Under the pieces are notes generated by a model that had not been told where the DNA came from, made no database searches, and saw nothing but the letters and a program-made list of their open reading frames with translations. Positions 42,535 through 51,951 of a DNA stretch of 64,000 nt are shown one piece after another. The stretch lies in assembly GCF_002117445.1 (NCBI RefSeq), contig NZ_CP019937.1, positions 869,501 to 933,500 on the forward strand. The letters are read 5' to 3'. How positions within the stretch are numbered: the first letter of the stretch is position 1; every line of letters starts with the position of its first letter. The translations under genes and the position numbers were made by a program. The stretch comes from Ketogulonicigenium robustum (GTDB taxonomy: Bacteria > Pseudomonadota > Alphaproteobacteria > Rhodobacterales > Rhodobacteraceae).

Positions 42535-42818
42535 CCCCGCATTTGGGCGATATCGATTTGGCGGCGCGCTGGTTACTGGCGCGCCCCCAAGCCGACTGGG
42601 GCCGCGCACTGGGCGAGATGGACTTTCGCCTGGCCGCCGCGCGCGCCCATGTGGCCGCCACGCAACGCATCCACCCTGATTGGGGCGACGGGTCGGTTAT
42701 GGCGCTGGTTCTGTCGCAACGCTTGGGCCATTTCGTGCCCGCGGGGGCGCAGGGTAGGCTGTATTTATCGGCACTGGCCACTGCGGCCTTTCATTTTTCC
42801 CAAAAACTGCCTAGCTGA
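42531..42818 (+). CDS. GTA-adjacent small protein (DUF7742-type)
   Basis: GTG 42531 overlaps the g15 stop (GTGA), 95 residues: ARWLLARPQADWGRALGEMDFRLAAARAHVAATQRIHPDWGDGSVMAL. The position right after g15 and the pattern match the rcc01699-type protein of R. capsulatus. Function unknown; cotranscription with the GTA is likely. Confidence 0.7.
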   Translation: MTPHLGDIDLAARWLLARPQADWGRALGEMDFRLAAARAHVAATQRIHPDWGDGSVMALVLSQRLGHFVPAGAQGRLYLSALATAAFHFSQKLPS

Positions 42819-42845
42819 GGGAAGAAACCACCCCCGAAGGACGCC

Positions 42846-43658
42846 ATGGCCCAGCCTCGCCCCCAAATCGCCCAATGCGACCCACTTTGGCAGCAACTGC
42901 GCGCCGAGGCCGAAAAGGCTGTGGCGGGCGAGCCGATTCTGGGCAGCATCATTCACGCGGGTATTTTGTATCAGCAAAGCTTCGAGCGGGCGCTGGCGTA
43001 TCGCATTTCGATGAAGCTGGGCAATGCCGAGATCTCCGCCCAAGCCCTGCGCGAGATCGCCGACGAGGCGATTACCGCCGACCCCAGCATCGCGCAGGCC
43101 GCGCGGGCCGATATGCAGGCGGTTTTCGACCGCGACCCCGCCTGCCACAGCCTGTTACAGCCGCTGCTGTTTTTTAAAGGCTATCTGGCGATTCAAAGCT
43201 ATCGTATCGCGCATTGGCTGTGGGATCAGGGCCGCCACGAGCTGGCCTATCTGATCCAGCTGCGCATGAGCGAGGTCTTCACCGTCGATATCCACCCCGC
43301 CGCGCGGATAGGGCGCGGCTTGATGATTGACCACGGTCACAGCATCGTCATTGGCGAGACGGCGGTTGTGGGCGATGACGTGTCGATGCTGCATGACGTG
43401 ACGCTGGGCGGTACTGGCAAGCACGACGGCGACCGCCACCCAAAGATCGGCAACGGGGTTCTGATCGGGGCGGGCGCGCGGGTTTTGGGGAATATCCACG
43501 TCGGTGATTACTCACGGATCGCAGCAGGCTCGATGGTGCTTAAAGATGTGCCCGATTGTGTGACCGTGGCGGGGGTCCCGGCCAAAGTCGTGGGCACAGG
43601 GGGCTGTTCAAAGCCTGCCTCGCAGATGGATCAGGGGTTCGAGGCGGTCGGGGAATGA
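42846..43658 (+). CDS. cysE: Serine O-acetyltransferase
   Basis: First step of cysteine synthesis. 270 residues: helical N-terminal domain, then left-handed beta-helix hexapeptide repeats with IHPAARIGRGLMIDHGHSIVIGETAVVGDDV (catalytic His/Asp) and VTLGGTGKHDGDRHPKIGNGVLIGAGARVLG. GAAGGA ribosome site. cysE next to the GTA is conserved in the order, showing the cluster is in its ancestral location. Confidence 0.96.
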   Translation: MAQPRPQIAQCDPLWQQLRAEAEKAVAGEPILGSIIHAGILYQQSFERALAYRISMKLGNAEISAQALREIADEAITADPSIAQAARADMQAVFDRDPACHSLLQPLLFFKGYLAIQSYRIAHWLWDQGRHELAYLIQLRMSEVFTVDIHPAARIGRGLMIDHGHSIVIGETAVVGDDVSMLHDVTLGGTGKHDGDRHPKIGNGVLIGAGARVLGNIHVGDYSRIAAGSMVLKDVPDCVTVAGVPAKVVGTGGCSKPASQMDQGFEAVGE

Positions 43659-43747
43659 ATTCTCTTGTCGGCCGCGCGAAAAAAAAGCCCGTTGCGAATT
43701 TTATACGCGCGGGTAAGTATTACGTTGCAGCGACACAGTGTGTTTGA
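43655..43747 (+). CDS. Possible 30-aa peptide overlapping cysE stop
   Basis: ATG 43655 overlaps the cysE stop (ATGA) and encodes 30 residues, basic (GRAKKKPVANFIRAGKYY). No separate ribosome site and no known family. Could be coupled translation or chance. Confidence 0.2.
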   Translation: MNSLVGRAKKKPVANFIRAGKYYVAATQCV

Positions 43748-43803
43748 AATAAATTCAACTTTGCAGAAAGAGTTCTGAGTCTATTCTGCAGGGTTTCTGA
43801 AAA

Positions 43804-44283
43804 TTGAAATATCTTAAAATAGCTAATCTGTCGTTGTTGGTGCTATTCCCGATTTCGTGGTTTGTACCGCTGCTCTACACAGGGTTATTCAAGCCGATTA
43901 CCTTCCGATGGCCTAATCGAACCTTGTTCGAGCTAAGTGAAGTGACCATCGTTTCCGGATTGTCTTCGCTGTGGTCATCCTCGCCGGGATTGGCTTTGAT
44001 TGTGACAGCCGCTGCAATTTTCTTCCCCATACTAAAGATTTTGGGGATCGCCATGGTGCAGTTTGGTCTGATGGACGCAAAGCTGGCGCCCTTAATGTCT
44101 TGGATCGGCAAGTTCGCAATGGCCGATATTTTTCTGCTATCGCTCTATGTGCTGATTTTTAAGGGTATGGGTGTGGGTGAAGTGCGCGTCGGGTGGGGAA
44201 TGTATCTATTTACGTTCTGCGTTGTAGCGTCGATTGTTATTTCCGCACTGACGGAAAAGCTTTTAAAGGCGAAAGCGGCTTGA
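43804..44283 (+). CDS. PqiA-like integral membrane protein
   Basis: 159 residues starting at TTG 43804 (no ATG fits; an AGGG lies upstream). Four membrane spans: LSLLVLFPISWFVPLLY, GLALIVTAAAIFFPILKILG, FAMADIFLLSLYVLIFKGMG, MYLFTFCVVASIVISAL. The P-x-L-K-x2-G ... W-x-G-K-x-A-M-x-D-x-F arrangement is that of one PqiA domain; PqiA proteins normally have two and work with MCE proteins in envelope lipid transport. No PqiB gene is nearby. G+C is visibly lower than in flanking genes, which hints at transfer. Confidence 0.65.
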   Translation: MKYLKIANLSLLVLFPISWFVPLLYTGLFKPITFRWPNRTLFELSEVTIVSGLSSLWSSSPGLALIVTAAAIFFPILKILGIAMVQFGLMDAKLAPLMSWIGKFAMADIFLLSLYVLIFKGMGVGEVRVGWGMYLFTFCVVASIVISALTEKLLKAKAA

Positions 44284-44300
44284 TCTGTCGCTGAAATTGA

Positions 44301-44328
44301 AAAGGCCGGGGAAGCTCCCCGGCCTTTT
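44301..44328. terminator. Bidirectional terminator
   Basis: GGCCGGGG (44304-44311), loop AAGCT, CCCCGGCC (44317-44324), flanked by AAA and TTTT. Serves the PqiA-like gene and convergent pdhC. Confidence 0.88.
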
Positions 44329-44330
44329 GC

Positions 44331-45599
44331 TTATGCCAACATCGTCAGCGGATTTTCGAGGTTTTCGACAATCGCGGTCAGCAGGTGGGCCCCCAGCGCA
44401 CCATCGATCACGCGGTGGTCGACCGAGAGTGTCAGCGACATCAGCGTGGCGGTGGTGATTTCGCCATCTTCACCCACGATGGGCTTTTTGATGCCCGCGC
44501 CGACAGCCAGAATTGCGCCCTGCGGGGGGTTGATCACGGCGTCGAAATTCTCGACGCCGAACATGCCGAGGTTCGAGATCGAGAAGCTGCCGCCCTGATA
44601 GTCTTGGGGTTGCAGTTTCTTGTCGCGTGCGCGTTTGGCCAGATCTTTCATCTCGTGCGAGAGGGCCGAGATGCTTTTGCTGTCCGCGTCGCGGATGACG
44701 GGGGTGAAGAGGCCACCCTCGACCGCGACGGCGATGGCCACGTCCGACGCCTTCATCTGCACGATGCGGTCGCCGGCAAAGATCGCATTCGCTTTCGGCA
44801 CTTGTTGCAGCGCGGTGGCGCAGGCCTTGATGACGAAATCGTTCACCGAGATCTTGATGCCGCGCGGGCCCAGTTTTGCGTTCAGGTCGGCGCGGAAGGC
44901 CATCAACGCATCCAAGTTGACCGAGCGGCGCAGGTAGAAGTGCGGCACGGTCTGCTTGGCCTCGGTCAGGCGGGCGGCGATGGTCTTGCGCATGCCGTCC
45001 AGCTTGATCTCGGTGTAGTCGCGGCCCTGATACATCTTCAGGATCTGTTCGGCGGCGGTGCTGGATGCTGCCGGTGTGGCGGCAACTGGTGCAGGCGCGG
45101 CGGCTGCAGCGGCTTTCGGCGCGGCAGTTGCGTTTTCGACGTCTGCGCGGACGATGCGGCCATGGGGGCCGCTGCCCGCGATGGCGTTCAGGTCAAGGCC
45201 CTTGTCGGCGGCGATGCGGCGGGCAAGGGGCGATGCGAAGACGCGCTCGCCCTTTTCAACCGGTGCTGCGACGGGCGCGGCCGCCGTAACGGGGGCCGGT
45301 GTCGGCGCAGCTTCGGCTTTGGGGGCCGCGGCCTTGGGGGCGGCAACCTCAGTCTCGCCATCTTCTAGCAGAATGGCGATCAGGCTGTTGACTTTCACCC
45401 CTTCGCTGCCTGCTGGCAGGACGATCTTGCCGATGACGCCTTCGTCGACGGCCTCGAATTCCATCGTGGCCTTATCGGTTTCGATTTCGGCCAGAATGTC
45501 GCCGGATTTGACGGTGTCGCCCTCGGACACCAGCCATTTCGCAATGGTGCCTTCCTCCATCGTGGGGGACAGGGCAGGCATCAGGATTTCAATCGACAT
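44331..45599 (-). CDS. pdhC: Pyruvate dehydrogenase E2, dihydrolipoamide acetyltransferase
   Basis: Core of the pyruvate dehydrogenase complex. 422 residues: N-terminal lipoyl domain with Lys43 ([12 protein letters not shown]), an Ala/Pro-rich linker, the peripheral-subunit-binding domain ([29 protein letters not shown]), a second linker, and the catalytic domain ending with [14 protein letters not shown] (catalytic His). 12 nt after pdhB. Confidence 0.97.
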   Translation of the reverse strand: MSIEILMPALSPTMEEGTIAKWLVSEGDTVKSGDILAEIETDKATMEFEAVDEGVIGKIVLPAGSEGVKVNSLIAILLEDGETEVAAPKAAAPKAEAAPTPAPVTAAAPVAAPVEKGERVFASPLARRIAADKGLDLNAIAGSGPHGRIVRADVENATAAPKAAAAAAPAPVAATPAASSTAAEQILKMYQGRDYTEIKLDGMRKTIAARLTEAKQTVPHFYLRRSVNLDALMAFRADLNAKLGPRGIKISVNDFVIKACATALQQVPKANAIFAGDRIVQMKASDVAIAVAVEGGLFTPVIRDADSKSISALSHEMKDLAKRARDKKLQPQDYQGGSFSISNLGMFGVENFDAVINPPQGAILAVGAGIKKPIVGEDGEITTATLMSLTLSVDHRVIDGALGAHLLTAIVENLENPLTMLA

Positions 45600-45611
45600 T
45601 GCGCGTTTCCC

Positions 45612-46979
45612 TTAGCGATAGGTGACTTTGCGGGCGGCCTCGACGACGTCGTCGACGGTCACCAGCGCCAGCTTTTCAAGGTTGGCTGCGTAGGGCATGG
45701 GGACATCCTTGCCGGTCACGTTGATGACAGGCGCGTCGAGGTAGTCGAACGCTTCCATCATGATGACGGACGAAATGAAGTTCCCCACCGACGATTGCGG
45801 CCAGCCTTCTTCGACCGTGACACAGCGGTTCGTTTTGCGGACCGAGGCGAGGATCGTTTCAGTGTCCATCGGGCGGATGGTACGCAGGTCGATCACCTCG
45901 GCGTCGATGCCCTGTTCGGCCAGCTTTTCGGCGGCGGCGAGGGTGTGGGTCATGCCGATGCCAAAGGACACCAGCGTCACATCCTTGCCCTCGCGGGCGA
46001 TGCGGGCCTTGCCGATCGGCACGGTCCAGTCATCGACCTGCGGCACGTCGAAGCTGCGGCCGTAGAGGATTTCGTTTTCGAGGAAAATCACAGGGTTATT
46101 GTCGCGGATGGCCGATTTCAGCAGGCCTTTGGCGTCGGCTGCGGTGTAAGGCATCACGACTTTCAGGCCGGGGATCTGGCTGTACCATGCGGCGTAATCT
46201 TGGCTGTGTTGCGCGCCCACGCGGGCGGCCGCGCCGTTCGGGCCACGGAACACCATCGGCGCGCCCATTTGGCCGCCCGACATATACAGCGTTTTCGCGG
46301 CCGAGTTGATGATCTGGTCAATCGCCTGCATGGCGAAGTTGAAGGTCATGAATTCGACAATCGGGCGCAGTGTGCCGAACGCCGCGCCGACGGCGATGCC
46401 GGTAAAGCCGTGTTCGGTGATCGGGGTGTCGATGATGCGCTTGGCGTCGAATTCGTCCAGCAGGCCTTGGCTGACCTTATAGGCGCCTTGGTATTCGGCG
46501 ACTTCTTCGCCCATCAGGAAGACGGTGTCGTCGGCGCGCATTTCCTCGGCCATCGCTTCGCGCAGGGCTTCGCGGACGGTCATGGTTTTGGTGGGCGTGC
46601 CTTCGGGCCATTCGGGGGCGAAGGTGGCGGGGGCGGCTTTGGGGGTGGCTGCAATAGGGGTTGCTGCGGGGGCTGCTGTTGCGACCGGTGCTGCTGCTGG
46701 CGCTGCGGCAGGTGCAGGGGCTGCGCTCGCGTCTTCGCCTTCGGCCAGCAAGGTGGCGATGGCGGTGTTGACGGCGATGGCCTCGGTGCCCTCGGCGACC
46801 AGCAGTTCGCCGATCACGCCTTCGTCGACGGCCTCGAATTCCATCGTGGCTTTGTCGGTTTCGATCTCGGCCAGAATGTCGCCGGACTTGACGGTATCAC
46901 CCGCCTTCACCAGCCATTTGGCCAACGTGCCTTCTTCCATTGTGGGGGAAAGGGCGGGCATCAGGATTTGGATTGCCAT
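45612..46979 (-). CDS. pdhB: Pyruvate dehydrogenase E1 beta with N-terminal lipoyl domain
   Basis: 455 residues. The first ~80 are a lipoyl domain (Lys43 in [11 protein letters not shown]) nearly identical to that of pdhC, then an Ala/Pro linker, then the thiamine-enzyme beta subunit ([41 protein letters not shown]). A lipoyl-E1 beta fusion is typical of alphaproteobacteria. Between pdhA and pdhC. Confidence 0.96.
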   Translation of the reverse strand: MAIQILMPALSPTMEEGTLAKWLVKAGDTVKSGDILAEIETDKATMEFEAVDEGVIGELLVAEGTEAIAVNTAIATLLAEGEDASAAPAPAAAPAAAPVATAAPAATPIAATPKAAPATFAPEWPEGTPTKTMTVREALREAMAEEMRADDTVFLMGEEVAEYQGAYKVSQGLLDEFDAKRIIDTPITEHGFTGIAVGAAFGTLRPIVEFMTFNFAMQAIDQIINSAAKTLYMSGGQMGAPMVFRGPNGAAARVGAQHSQDYAAWYSQIPGLKVVMPYTAADAKGLLKSAIRDNNPVIFLENEILYGRSFDVPQVDDWTVPIGKARIAREGKDVTLVSFGIGMTHTLAAAEKLAEQGIDAEVIDLRTIRPMDTETILASVRKTNRCVTVEEGWPQSSVGNFISSVIMMEAFDYLDAPVINVTGKDVPMPYAANLEKLALVTVDDVVEAARKVTYR

Positions 46980-46992
46980 TTTCGGTTTCCCC

Positions 46993-48003
46993 TTAGGCGT
47001 AAATATCGGTCCAGAGCTCGGACAGCGCGGGCTCGGGGCTTTCTTTGGCGAATTCAGCCGAATCGTTCACGATGGCTTTGATGTCGGCGTCGATCTTTTT
47101 CAGATCATCTTCCGTGGCATGGCCGCCGGTCAGCAGAATTTGGCGCACCTGTTCGATCGGGTCGCGCTCGTCCTTCATCTTTTGGACTTCATCGCGCGAG
47201 CGGTATTTCGCCGGATCGGACATCGAGTGGCCGCGGTAGCGATAGGTGTTCATTTCCAGAATATAGGGGCCTTTGCCCGCGCGGCAGTGGGCGACGGCGC
47301 GGTCGGCGGCCTCGCGCACGGCCAGAACGTCCATGCCGTCCACTTCTTCGCCAGTGATGCCGTAAGCTTCACCGCGCTTCCACAGCGATGGCGATTTGGT
47401 CGAGCGTTGAACCGAGGTGCCCATGGCGTAGTGGTTGTTTTCGATGACGAAAATCACCGGCAAATCCCACAGCTGGGCCATGTTGTACGTCTCGTACACC
47501 TGACCTTGGTTCGCGGCGCCGTCACCGAAATAGGCGAAGGTTACGCGGTCGTTGCCAAGGTATTTGTCGGCAAAGGCCAGACCCGCGCCGATTGGCACCT
47601 GCGCGCCGACGATGCCGTGGCCGCCGTAGAAGTGACGCTCTTTGCTGAACATGTGCATCGAGCCGCCTTTCCCCTTGGAATAGCCGCCTTCGCGGCCGGT
47701 CAGCTCGGCCATCACGCCGCGGGGATCCATGCCGCTGGCCAGCATCTGGCCGTGGTCGCGGTAGGATGTGACGCGCTTGTCACCTTCGCCGGCCGCAGCT
47801 TCCAGCCCGACGACGACGGCTTCTTGGCCGATGTACAGGTGGCAGAACCCGCCGATCAGCCCCATGCCATACAGCTGGCCTGCCTTTTCCTCGAACCGGC
47901 GGATCAGCAGCATGTCGCGGTAGTATTTCAACAGGTCTTCGACAGCGACGTTCGACTTCGGTTTGACGTCGCTTGCCGAAGTGGCAGCTTTGCGTGTGGC
48001 CAT
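46993..48003 (-). CDS. pdhA: Pyruvate dehydrogenase E1 alpha
   Basis: 336 residues; thiamine-diphosphate motif [31 protein letters not shown], phosphorylation-loop-like HGHSMSDP region ([15 protein letters not shown]), and [14 protein letters not shown] at the N-terminus. First gene of pdhA-pdhB-pdhC. Confidence 0.97.
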   Translation of the reverse strand: MATRKAATSASDVKPKSNVAVEDLLKYYRDMLLIRRFEEKAGQLYGMGLIGGFCHLYIGQEAVVVGLEAAAGEGDKRVTSYRDHGQMLASGMDPRGVMAELTGREGGYSKGKGGSMHMFSKERHFYGGHGIVGAQVPIGAGLAFADKYLGNDRVTFAYFGDGAANQGQVYETYNMAQLWDLPVIFVIENNHYAMGTSVQRSTKSPSLWKRGEAYGITGEEVDGMDVLAVREAADRAVAHCRAGKGPYILEMNTYRYRGHSMSDPAKYRSRDEVQKMKDERDPIEQVRQILLTGGHATEDDLKKIDADIKAIVNDSAEFAKESPEPALSELWTDIYA

Positions 48004-48109
48004 TGCGGGTCTTCTCCCCTTGCGATCAGGTTCCCGTGAAATGCGGGATAGTTCAACGTTGAACGATCTTTATAGTATCCGCGCGGAAATTGCGAGAGGC
48101 AAGAGGCGA

Positions 48110-48403
48110 TCAGCGCGGAACCACCTCGTCCGCGCGGACATAGCCCAGTACGTTGCGGGCCCGTTCGTCCAGCAGATCAAGGTCGAGGTAGGCGTCAGAC
48201 AGGCGGCGCGTCAGGTTTTCAAGTTGCGATTGTTCGGCCCGCAGCTGGCCCAGTTCGGCGCGCAGGGCGTCTGCCTCGGCATTGAGTTCAACCCTGCGGA
48301 AGACGCCGTAATCGCCCTGAATGGCTGCAAACATGAAATACAGCCCAGCCGTAAAGGCCGCGCCGAAAAAGATGATGCTAAAGGCCGGGCGGGATTTTTT
48401 CAT
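48110..48403 (-). CDS. ftsB: Septum formation initiator FtsB/DivIC
   Basis: 97 residues from ATG 48403 (MKKSRPAFSIIFFG). One N-terminal span (IIFFGAAFTAGLYFMFAAI) and a periplasmic leucine-zipper coiled coil (LNAEADALRAELGQLRAEQSQLENLTRRLS), the FtsB/DivIC layout; acts in the FtsQBL divisome complex. Lies between pdhA and the aldolase gene, as is frequent near central-carbon genes in alphaproteobacteria. Confidence 0.88.
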   Translation of the reverse strand: MKKSRPAFSIIFFGAAFTAGLYFMFAAIQGDYGVFRRVELNAEADALRAELGQLRAEQSQLENLTRRLSDAYLDLDLLDERARNVLGYVRADEVVPR

Positions 48404-48475
48404 GGCGGTGTCACAGCGGTTTCTGCGCGCACTGTGCCACGACTGCGCTGGAAAAGGAATTCCAGAAACGAAAAA

Positions 48476-48494
48476 GGCGGGCATTGCGCCCGCC
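48476..48494 (-). terminator. Rho-independent terminator of aldolase gene
   Basis: Minus strand: GGCGGGC, loop GCAAT, GCCCGCC (48476-48494), followed by TTTTT (A-run 48471-48475 on +). Confidence 0.85.
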
Positions 48495-48512
48495 TTTGCC
48501 GAAGGGTGCGGG

Positions 48513-49442
48513 TTATGCCTTACCCTTATAGATGTCGACCAGCGTGTTCAGCATGGCCAGCGCATCTTCGCGCGAGCGTTGGAAGCTGTTGCGCCCGATG
48601 ATCGAGCCGTTGCCGCCGCCGTCGCGGATGGCGCGGGCGTCGTCGTAGACCGAATCCGCGCCCTTGGCCGCGCCGCCCGAGAAGACGATGATGCGGCGAC
48701 CGTTGAACGAGGATTGCACGCAGTGCTGCACCCGCTCGGTCATGGTGGCGACGGGGATCTGTTCTTTCTCGTAGACCTTCTTGGCTTCGGGCAGCATCAG
48801 GTGGTCGGTCGAGAGTTTGATTTTGATGATATGCGCGCCCAACAGCGCGGCGATATGCGCGGCATAGGCGGCAACGTCGATGGCGGTTTCGCCGTCTTTG
48901 GTCACAGCCTCGCCACGGGGGTACGACCAGATGACGGTTGCGACGCCTTTGGCGGCGGCCTCTTTCCGCATCTCGACGATTTCTTCGAACATATCGAGGG
49001 CCATGTCCGAGCCGGGATAGATGGTGAACCCGATGGCCGCGCAGCCAAGGCGCAGCGCATCATCGACCGATGCGGTGATCGCTTGGTTCTTGCCAGCGGT
49101 GTCCGACATCAGCGAGTTGGCCGAGTTCACCTTTAGGATCGTCGGGATTTGGCCGGCGAAGGTGTCGGCGCCAGCCTCTAGCGGGCCGAGGGGGGCGGCA
49201 TAGGCGGACAGGCCTGCGTCGATCGCCAGTTGGTAGTGGTAGTGGGGGTCGTAGCCTGCGGGGTTCGGGGCGAAGCTGCGGGCGGGGCCGTGCTCGAACC
49301 CTTGGTCGACGGGCAGGATGATCAGCTTGCCGGTGCCGCCCAGCTTGCCTTCCATCAGGATGCGGGCAAGGTTGCCCTTCACACCGGCGTTTTCGCCTTC
49401 GTAGTTTTTCAGGATATTCTGAACGATGCGCGTGGTCTTCAT
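48513..49442 (-). CDS. fbaB: Fructose-bisphosphate aldolase, class I (archaeal/DhnA type)
   Basis: 309 residues of the class I, Schiff-base aldolase group related to DhnA/DeoC, not the zinc class II enzyme. Motifs: LIILPVDQGFEHGPARSFAPNP, IGFTIYPGSDMALDMFEEI, and HIIKIKLSTDH with the catalytic Lys. Interconverts fructose-1,6-bisphosphate and triose phosphates. Follows pgk in the same direction but with a hairpin between. Confidence 0.92.
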   Translation of the reverse strand: MKTTRIVQNILKNYEGENAGVKGNLARILMEGKLGGTGKLIILPVDQGFEHGPARSFAPNPAGYDPHYHYQLAIDAGLSAYAAPLGPLEAGADTFAGQIPTILKVNSANSLMSDTAGKNQAITASVDDALRLGCAAIGFTIYPGSDMALDMFEEIVEMRKEAAAKGVATVIWSYPRGEAVTKDGETAIDVAAYAAHIAALLGAHIIKIKLSTDHLMLPEAKKVYEKEQIPVATMTERVQHCVQSSFNGRRIIVFSGGAAKGADSVYDDARAIRDGGGNGSIIGRNSFQRSREDALAMLNTLVDIYKGKA

Positions 49443-49493
49443 GGTGGCATGGCCCCTTTAGGAACGGTTCGGCCCAGCCATAGAAAAGCAAAC

Positions 49494-49523
49494 GGGCTGG
49501 CGCAATTGTGTTAGCGCCAACCC
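49494..49523 (-). terminator. Terminator-like hairpin of pgk
   Basis: GGGCTGGCGC (49494-49503) and GCGCCAACCC (49514-49523) pair with one G-U, followed on the minus strand by GTTTGCTTTTC. Probably reduces read-through from pgk to the aldolase gene. Confidence 0.65.
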
Positions 49524-49541
49524 ATTGTCAGTTTTATGACT

Positions 49542-50729
49542 TTAGCCCAAAGCCGCGACGCCCGGCAGCGTTTTGCCTTCCATCCATTCAAGGAAAGCAC
49601 CGCCGGCGGTCGAGATATAGGTGAAGTCATCGGCGACGCCCGCGTGGTTCAGCGCGCCGACGGTATCGCCGCCGCCTGCCACGCTGACCAGCAGCCCGTC
49701 GCGCGTCAGGGCGGCAGCGGCCTGTGCGGCGGCGGTGGTGGCGGCATCGAACGGGGTCAGTTCGAACGCGCCCAGCGGGCCGTTCCAGACCAGCGTTTTG
49801 CACTTGGCAAAAATTTGCGCCAGCGCGGCGACGGTGGCGGGGCCTGCGTCCAGAATCATCGCATCGGGGGGGCAGGCATCGGCGGCGACGGTCTCGTGGG
49901 CCGCGTTCGCCTTGAATTCGTGGGCGACGACGACGTCGGTCGGCAGCACGATGGTGCAGCCTGCGCCTGCCGCCTTGGCCGTGATGTCGCGTGCGGTTTG
50001 CGCCAGGTCATGTTCGCACAGCGATTTGCCGACATCGGCGCCGTTGGCGGCCAAGAACGTGTTGGCCATGCCGCCGCCGATGACCAGATAGTCGACCTTG
50101 GTGATCAGGTTCGACAGCAAGTCCAGTTTGGTCGACACTTTGGCCCCGCCCACGATGGCCACAACGGGGCGTTCGGGTTTGGTCAGCGCCGATTCCAGGG
50201 CAGACAGTTCCTCTGCCATCAGCAGGCCCGCGCAGCTGGGCAGCAGGTGGGCGACCCCTTCGGTCGAGGCGTGGGCGCGGTGGGCGGCGCTGAAGGCATC
50301 GTTGCAATACACATCGCCCAAGCTGGCCAGCGCGGCGGCAAAGGCGGGGTCGTTCGTTTCCTCGCCCGCGTGGAAGCGGGTGTTTTCCAGCAGCAGCACG
50401 CCATCGGCGGGCAGGGCGGCGACGGCGGCCTCGGCCTGCGGGCCGACGCAGTCGGGGGCGAACGCGACTTGTTGCCCCAGCGCGGTCGACAGTGCGGGCA
50501 GCACGCGCGCCAGCGACATTTCGGGGACGACCTTGCCCTTGGGCCGGTCAAAGTGGGCCAGCAGGATCGTGCGCCCACCCATGGCCTGAATCGTCTTGAT
50601 CGTCGGCACGATGCGGTCGATCCGCGTCGTATCCAGCACGCGGTCCCCCTCCATCGGGACGTTGATGTCCACGCGCAGCAGCACTTTTTTGCCGTTCAGG
50701 TCCATCTGAGAAAGCGATTTCCAGCCCAT
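49542..50729 (-). CDS. pgk: Phosphoglycerate kinase
   Basis: 395 residues: [14 protein letters not shown] at the N-terminus (substrate Asp/Asn), [34 protein letters not shown], the hinge [16 protein letters not shown], and C-terminal GGGDTVGAL nucleotide loop. Glycolytic ATP-producing step. Confidence 0.97.
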   Translation of the reverse strand: MGWKSLSQMDLNGKKVLLRVDINVPMEGDRVLDTTRIDRIVPTIKTIQAMGGRTILLAHFDRPKGKVVPEMSLARVLPALSTALGQQVAFAPDCVGPQAEAAVAALPADGVLLLENTRFHAGEETNDPAFAAALASLGDVYCNDAFSAAHRAHASTEGVAHLLPSCAGLLMAEELSALESALTKPERPVVAIVGGAKVSTKLDLLSNLITKVDYLVIGGGMANTFLAANGADVGKSLCEHDLAQTARDITAKAAGAGCTIVLPTDVVVAHEFKANAAHETVAADACPPDAMILDAGPATVAALAQIFAKCKTLVWNGPLGAFELTPFDAATTAAAQAAAALTRDGLLVSVAGGGDTVGALNHAGVADDFTYISTAGGAFLEWMEGKTLPGVAALG

Positions 50730-50859
50730 TTTTTACCCCCCTTGGGTTATTCCTGCGCGAACAAGTGCATGAACCGCGATACTAGGTCAACGCAGCATGG
50801 TTGCCTTGGCGCGCGTCAAGCGCCATATCTGCGTCAGTCGACCGTAAAAGGAGCCAGCC

Positions 50860-51372
50860 ATGGCCGAGATCAAAGATCCCGAAAACACCATCATCATCAC
50901 GCTGAAAGACGGCCCTGTCGTTATCGAGCTGCTGCCCGATGTTGCGCCCAAGCACAGCGAGCGCATGAAAGAGCTGGCCCGTGCCGGCAAATACGACAAC
51001 GTGGCCTTCCACCGCGTGATCGAAGGGTTCATGGCGCAGACCGGCGATGTCGAACATGCGAACATGGAAAGCCCCAGCTACGACGCCCGCCGCGCTGGCA
51101 CGGGCGGTTCGGATCTGCCCGATCTGCCGTCGGAATTCTCGGCCCTGCCGCATGACCGTGGTACGCTGGGTGCGGCGCGTTCGATGAACCCGCACAGCGC
51201 GAACAGCCAGTTCTTCATCAACTTCAGCGACAACCACTTCCTGAACCGCCAGTACACTGTGTACGGCCGCGTGATTTCGGGCATGGAATTCGTCGACAAA
51301 ATCGCGCGCGGCGAGCCGCCTGCGAACCCCGATCGTATGATCTCGGTCAAGGTTGCGGCTGATGTTGCGTAA
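50860..51372 (+). CDS. ppiB: Cyclophilin-type peptidyl-prolyl isomerase (cytosolic)
   Basis: 170 residues, no signal peptide. Core motifs VVIELLPDVAPKHSERMKELA, AFHRVIEGFMAQTGD (catalytic Arg), and NSQFFINFSDNHFLNRQYTVYGRVISGMEF. AAAAGGAG ribosome site. Overlaps the exported paralogue by 11 nt. Confidence 0.95.
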   Translation: MAEIKDPENTIIITLKDGPVVIELLPDVAPKHSERMKELARAGKYDNVAFHRVIEGFMAQTGDVEHANMESPSYDARRAGTGGSDLPDLPSEFSALPHDRGTLGAARSMNPHSANSQFFINFSDNHFLNRQYTVYGRVISGMEFVDKIARGEPPANPDRMISVKVAADVA

Positions 51373-51919
51373 GCTGCTGGCAGGCGTAGCCCTGTCGCTG
51401 GTCGCCTCGGCTGCCGGCGCAGTCGGCTTGCAGATTGATGTCGCGGGCGAGGCCAACGGCACCATCACCATCGAGCTGCTGCCCGATGTCGCCCCCAAGC
51501 ACGTCGCGCAGATCACTGCGCTGGCCGCCGAGGGCAAGTATGATGGCGTGGTGTTCCACCGCGTGATCGACGGGTTCATGGCGCAGACGGGTGATGTGCA
51601 ATACGGGCGTCTGGACGGTGATATACGCCGCGCCGGCACTGGCGGTTCCGATCTGCCGAACATCCCCGCCGAGTTTTCAGACGTTCCGTTCGAGCGCGGC
51701 GTTGTCGGCATGGCCCGCGCGCAAGATCCGAACAGTGCGAACAGCCAGTTCTTCATCATGTTCGCGCCCGGCGATTTCCTGAACGGGCAGTATACCGTTG
51801 TGGGTCGCGTGACCGAGGGTATGGATGTGGTCGATGCGATCAAGAAGGGCTCGCAAGCGTCCAACGGGTCGGTCGATGGAACGCCTGATGTGATGACATC
51901 GGTGCGCGTCACCGAATAA
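51362..51919 (+). CDS. Cyclophilin-type peptidyl-prolyl isomerase (exported)
   Basis: 185 residues from ATG 51362; signal peptide MLRKLLAGVALSLVASAAGA. The mature protein is a close paralogue of the preceding gene (ELLPDVAPKHVAQITAL, VFHRVIDGFMAQTGDVQYG, NSQFFIMFAPGDFLNGQYTVVGRV). A tandem duplication gave one cytosolic and one periplasmic isomerase. Confidence 0.93.
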   Translation: MLRKLLAGVALSLVASAAGAVGLQIDVAGEANGTITIELLPDVAPKHVAQITALAAEGKYDGVVFHRVIDGFMAQTGDVQYGRLDGDIRRAGTGGSDLPNIPAEFSDVPFERGVVGMARAQDPNSANSQFFIMFAPGDFLNGQYTVVGRVTEGMDVVDAIKKGSQASNGSVDGTPDVMTSVRVTE

Positions 51920-51921
51920 GG

Positions 51922-51951
51922 AAAAAGCCCCGCGTTTGCGGGGCTTTTTTT
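51922..51951. terminator. Bidirectional terminator
   Basis: GCCCCGC (51927-51933), loop GTTT, GCGGGGC (51938-51944), T-run to 51951 and A-run 51922-51926. Serves the cyclophilins and convergent selO; the last base of selO touches it. Confidence 0.93.

Noticed and set aside
45795-48039. Two long plus-strand frames (428 and 504 codons) across the pdh operon
   Set aside because: Mirror frames of pdhA/pdhB; the minus-strand genes have unmistakable domains.
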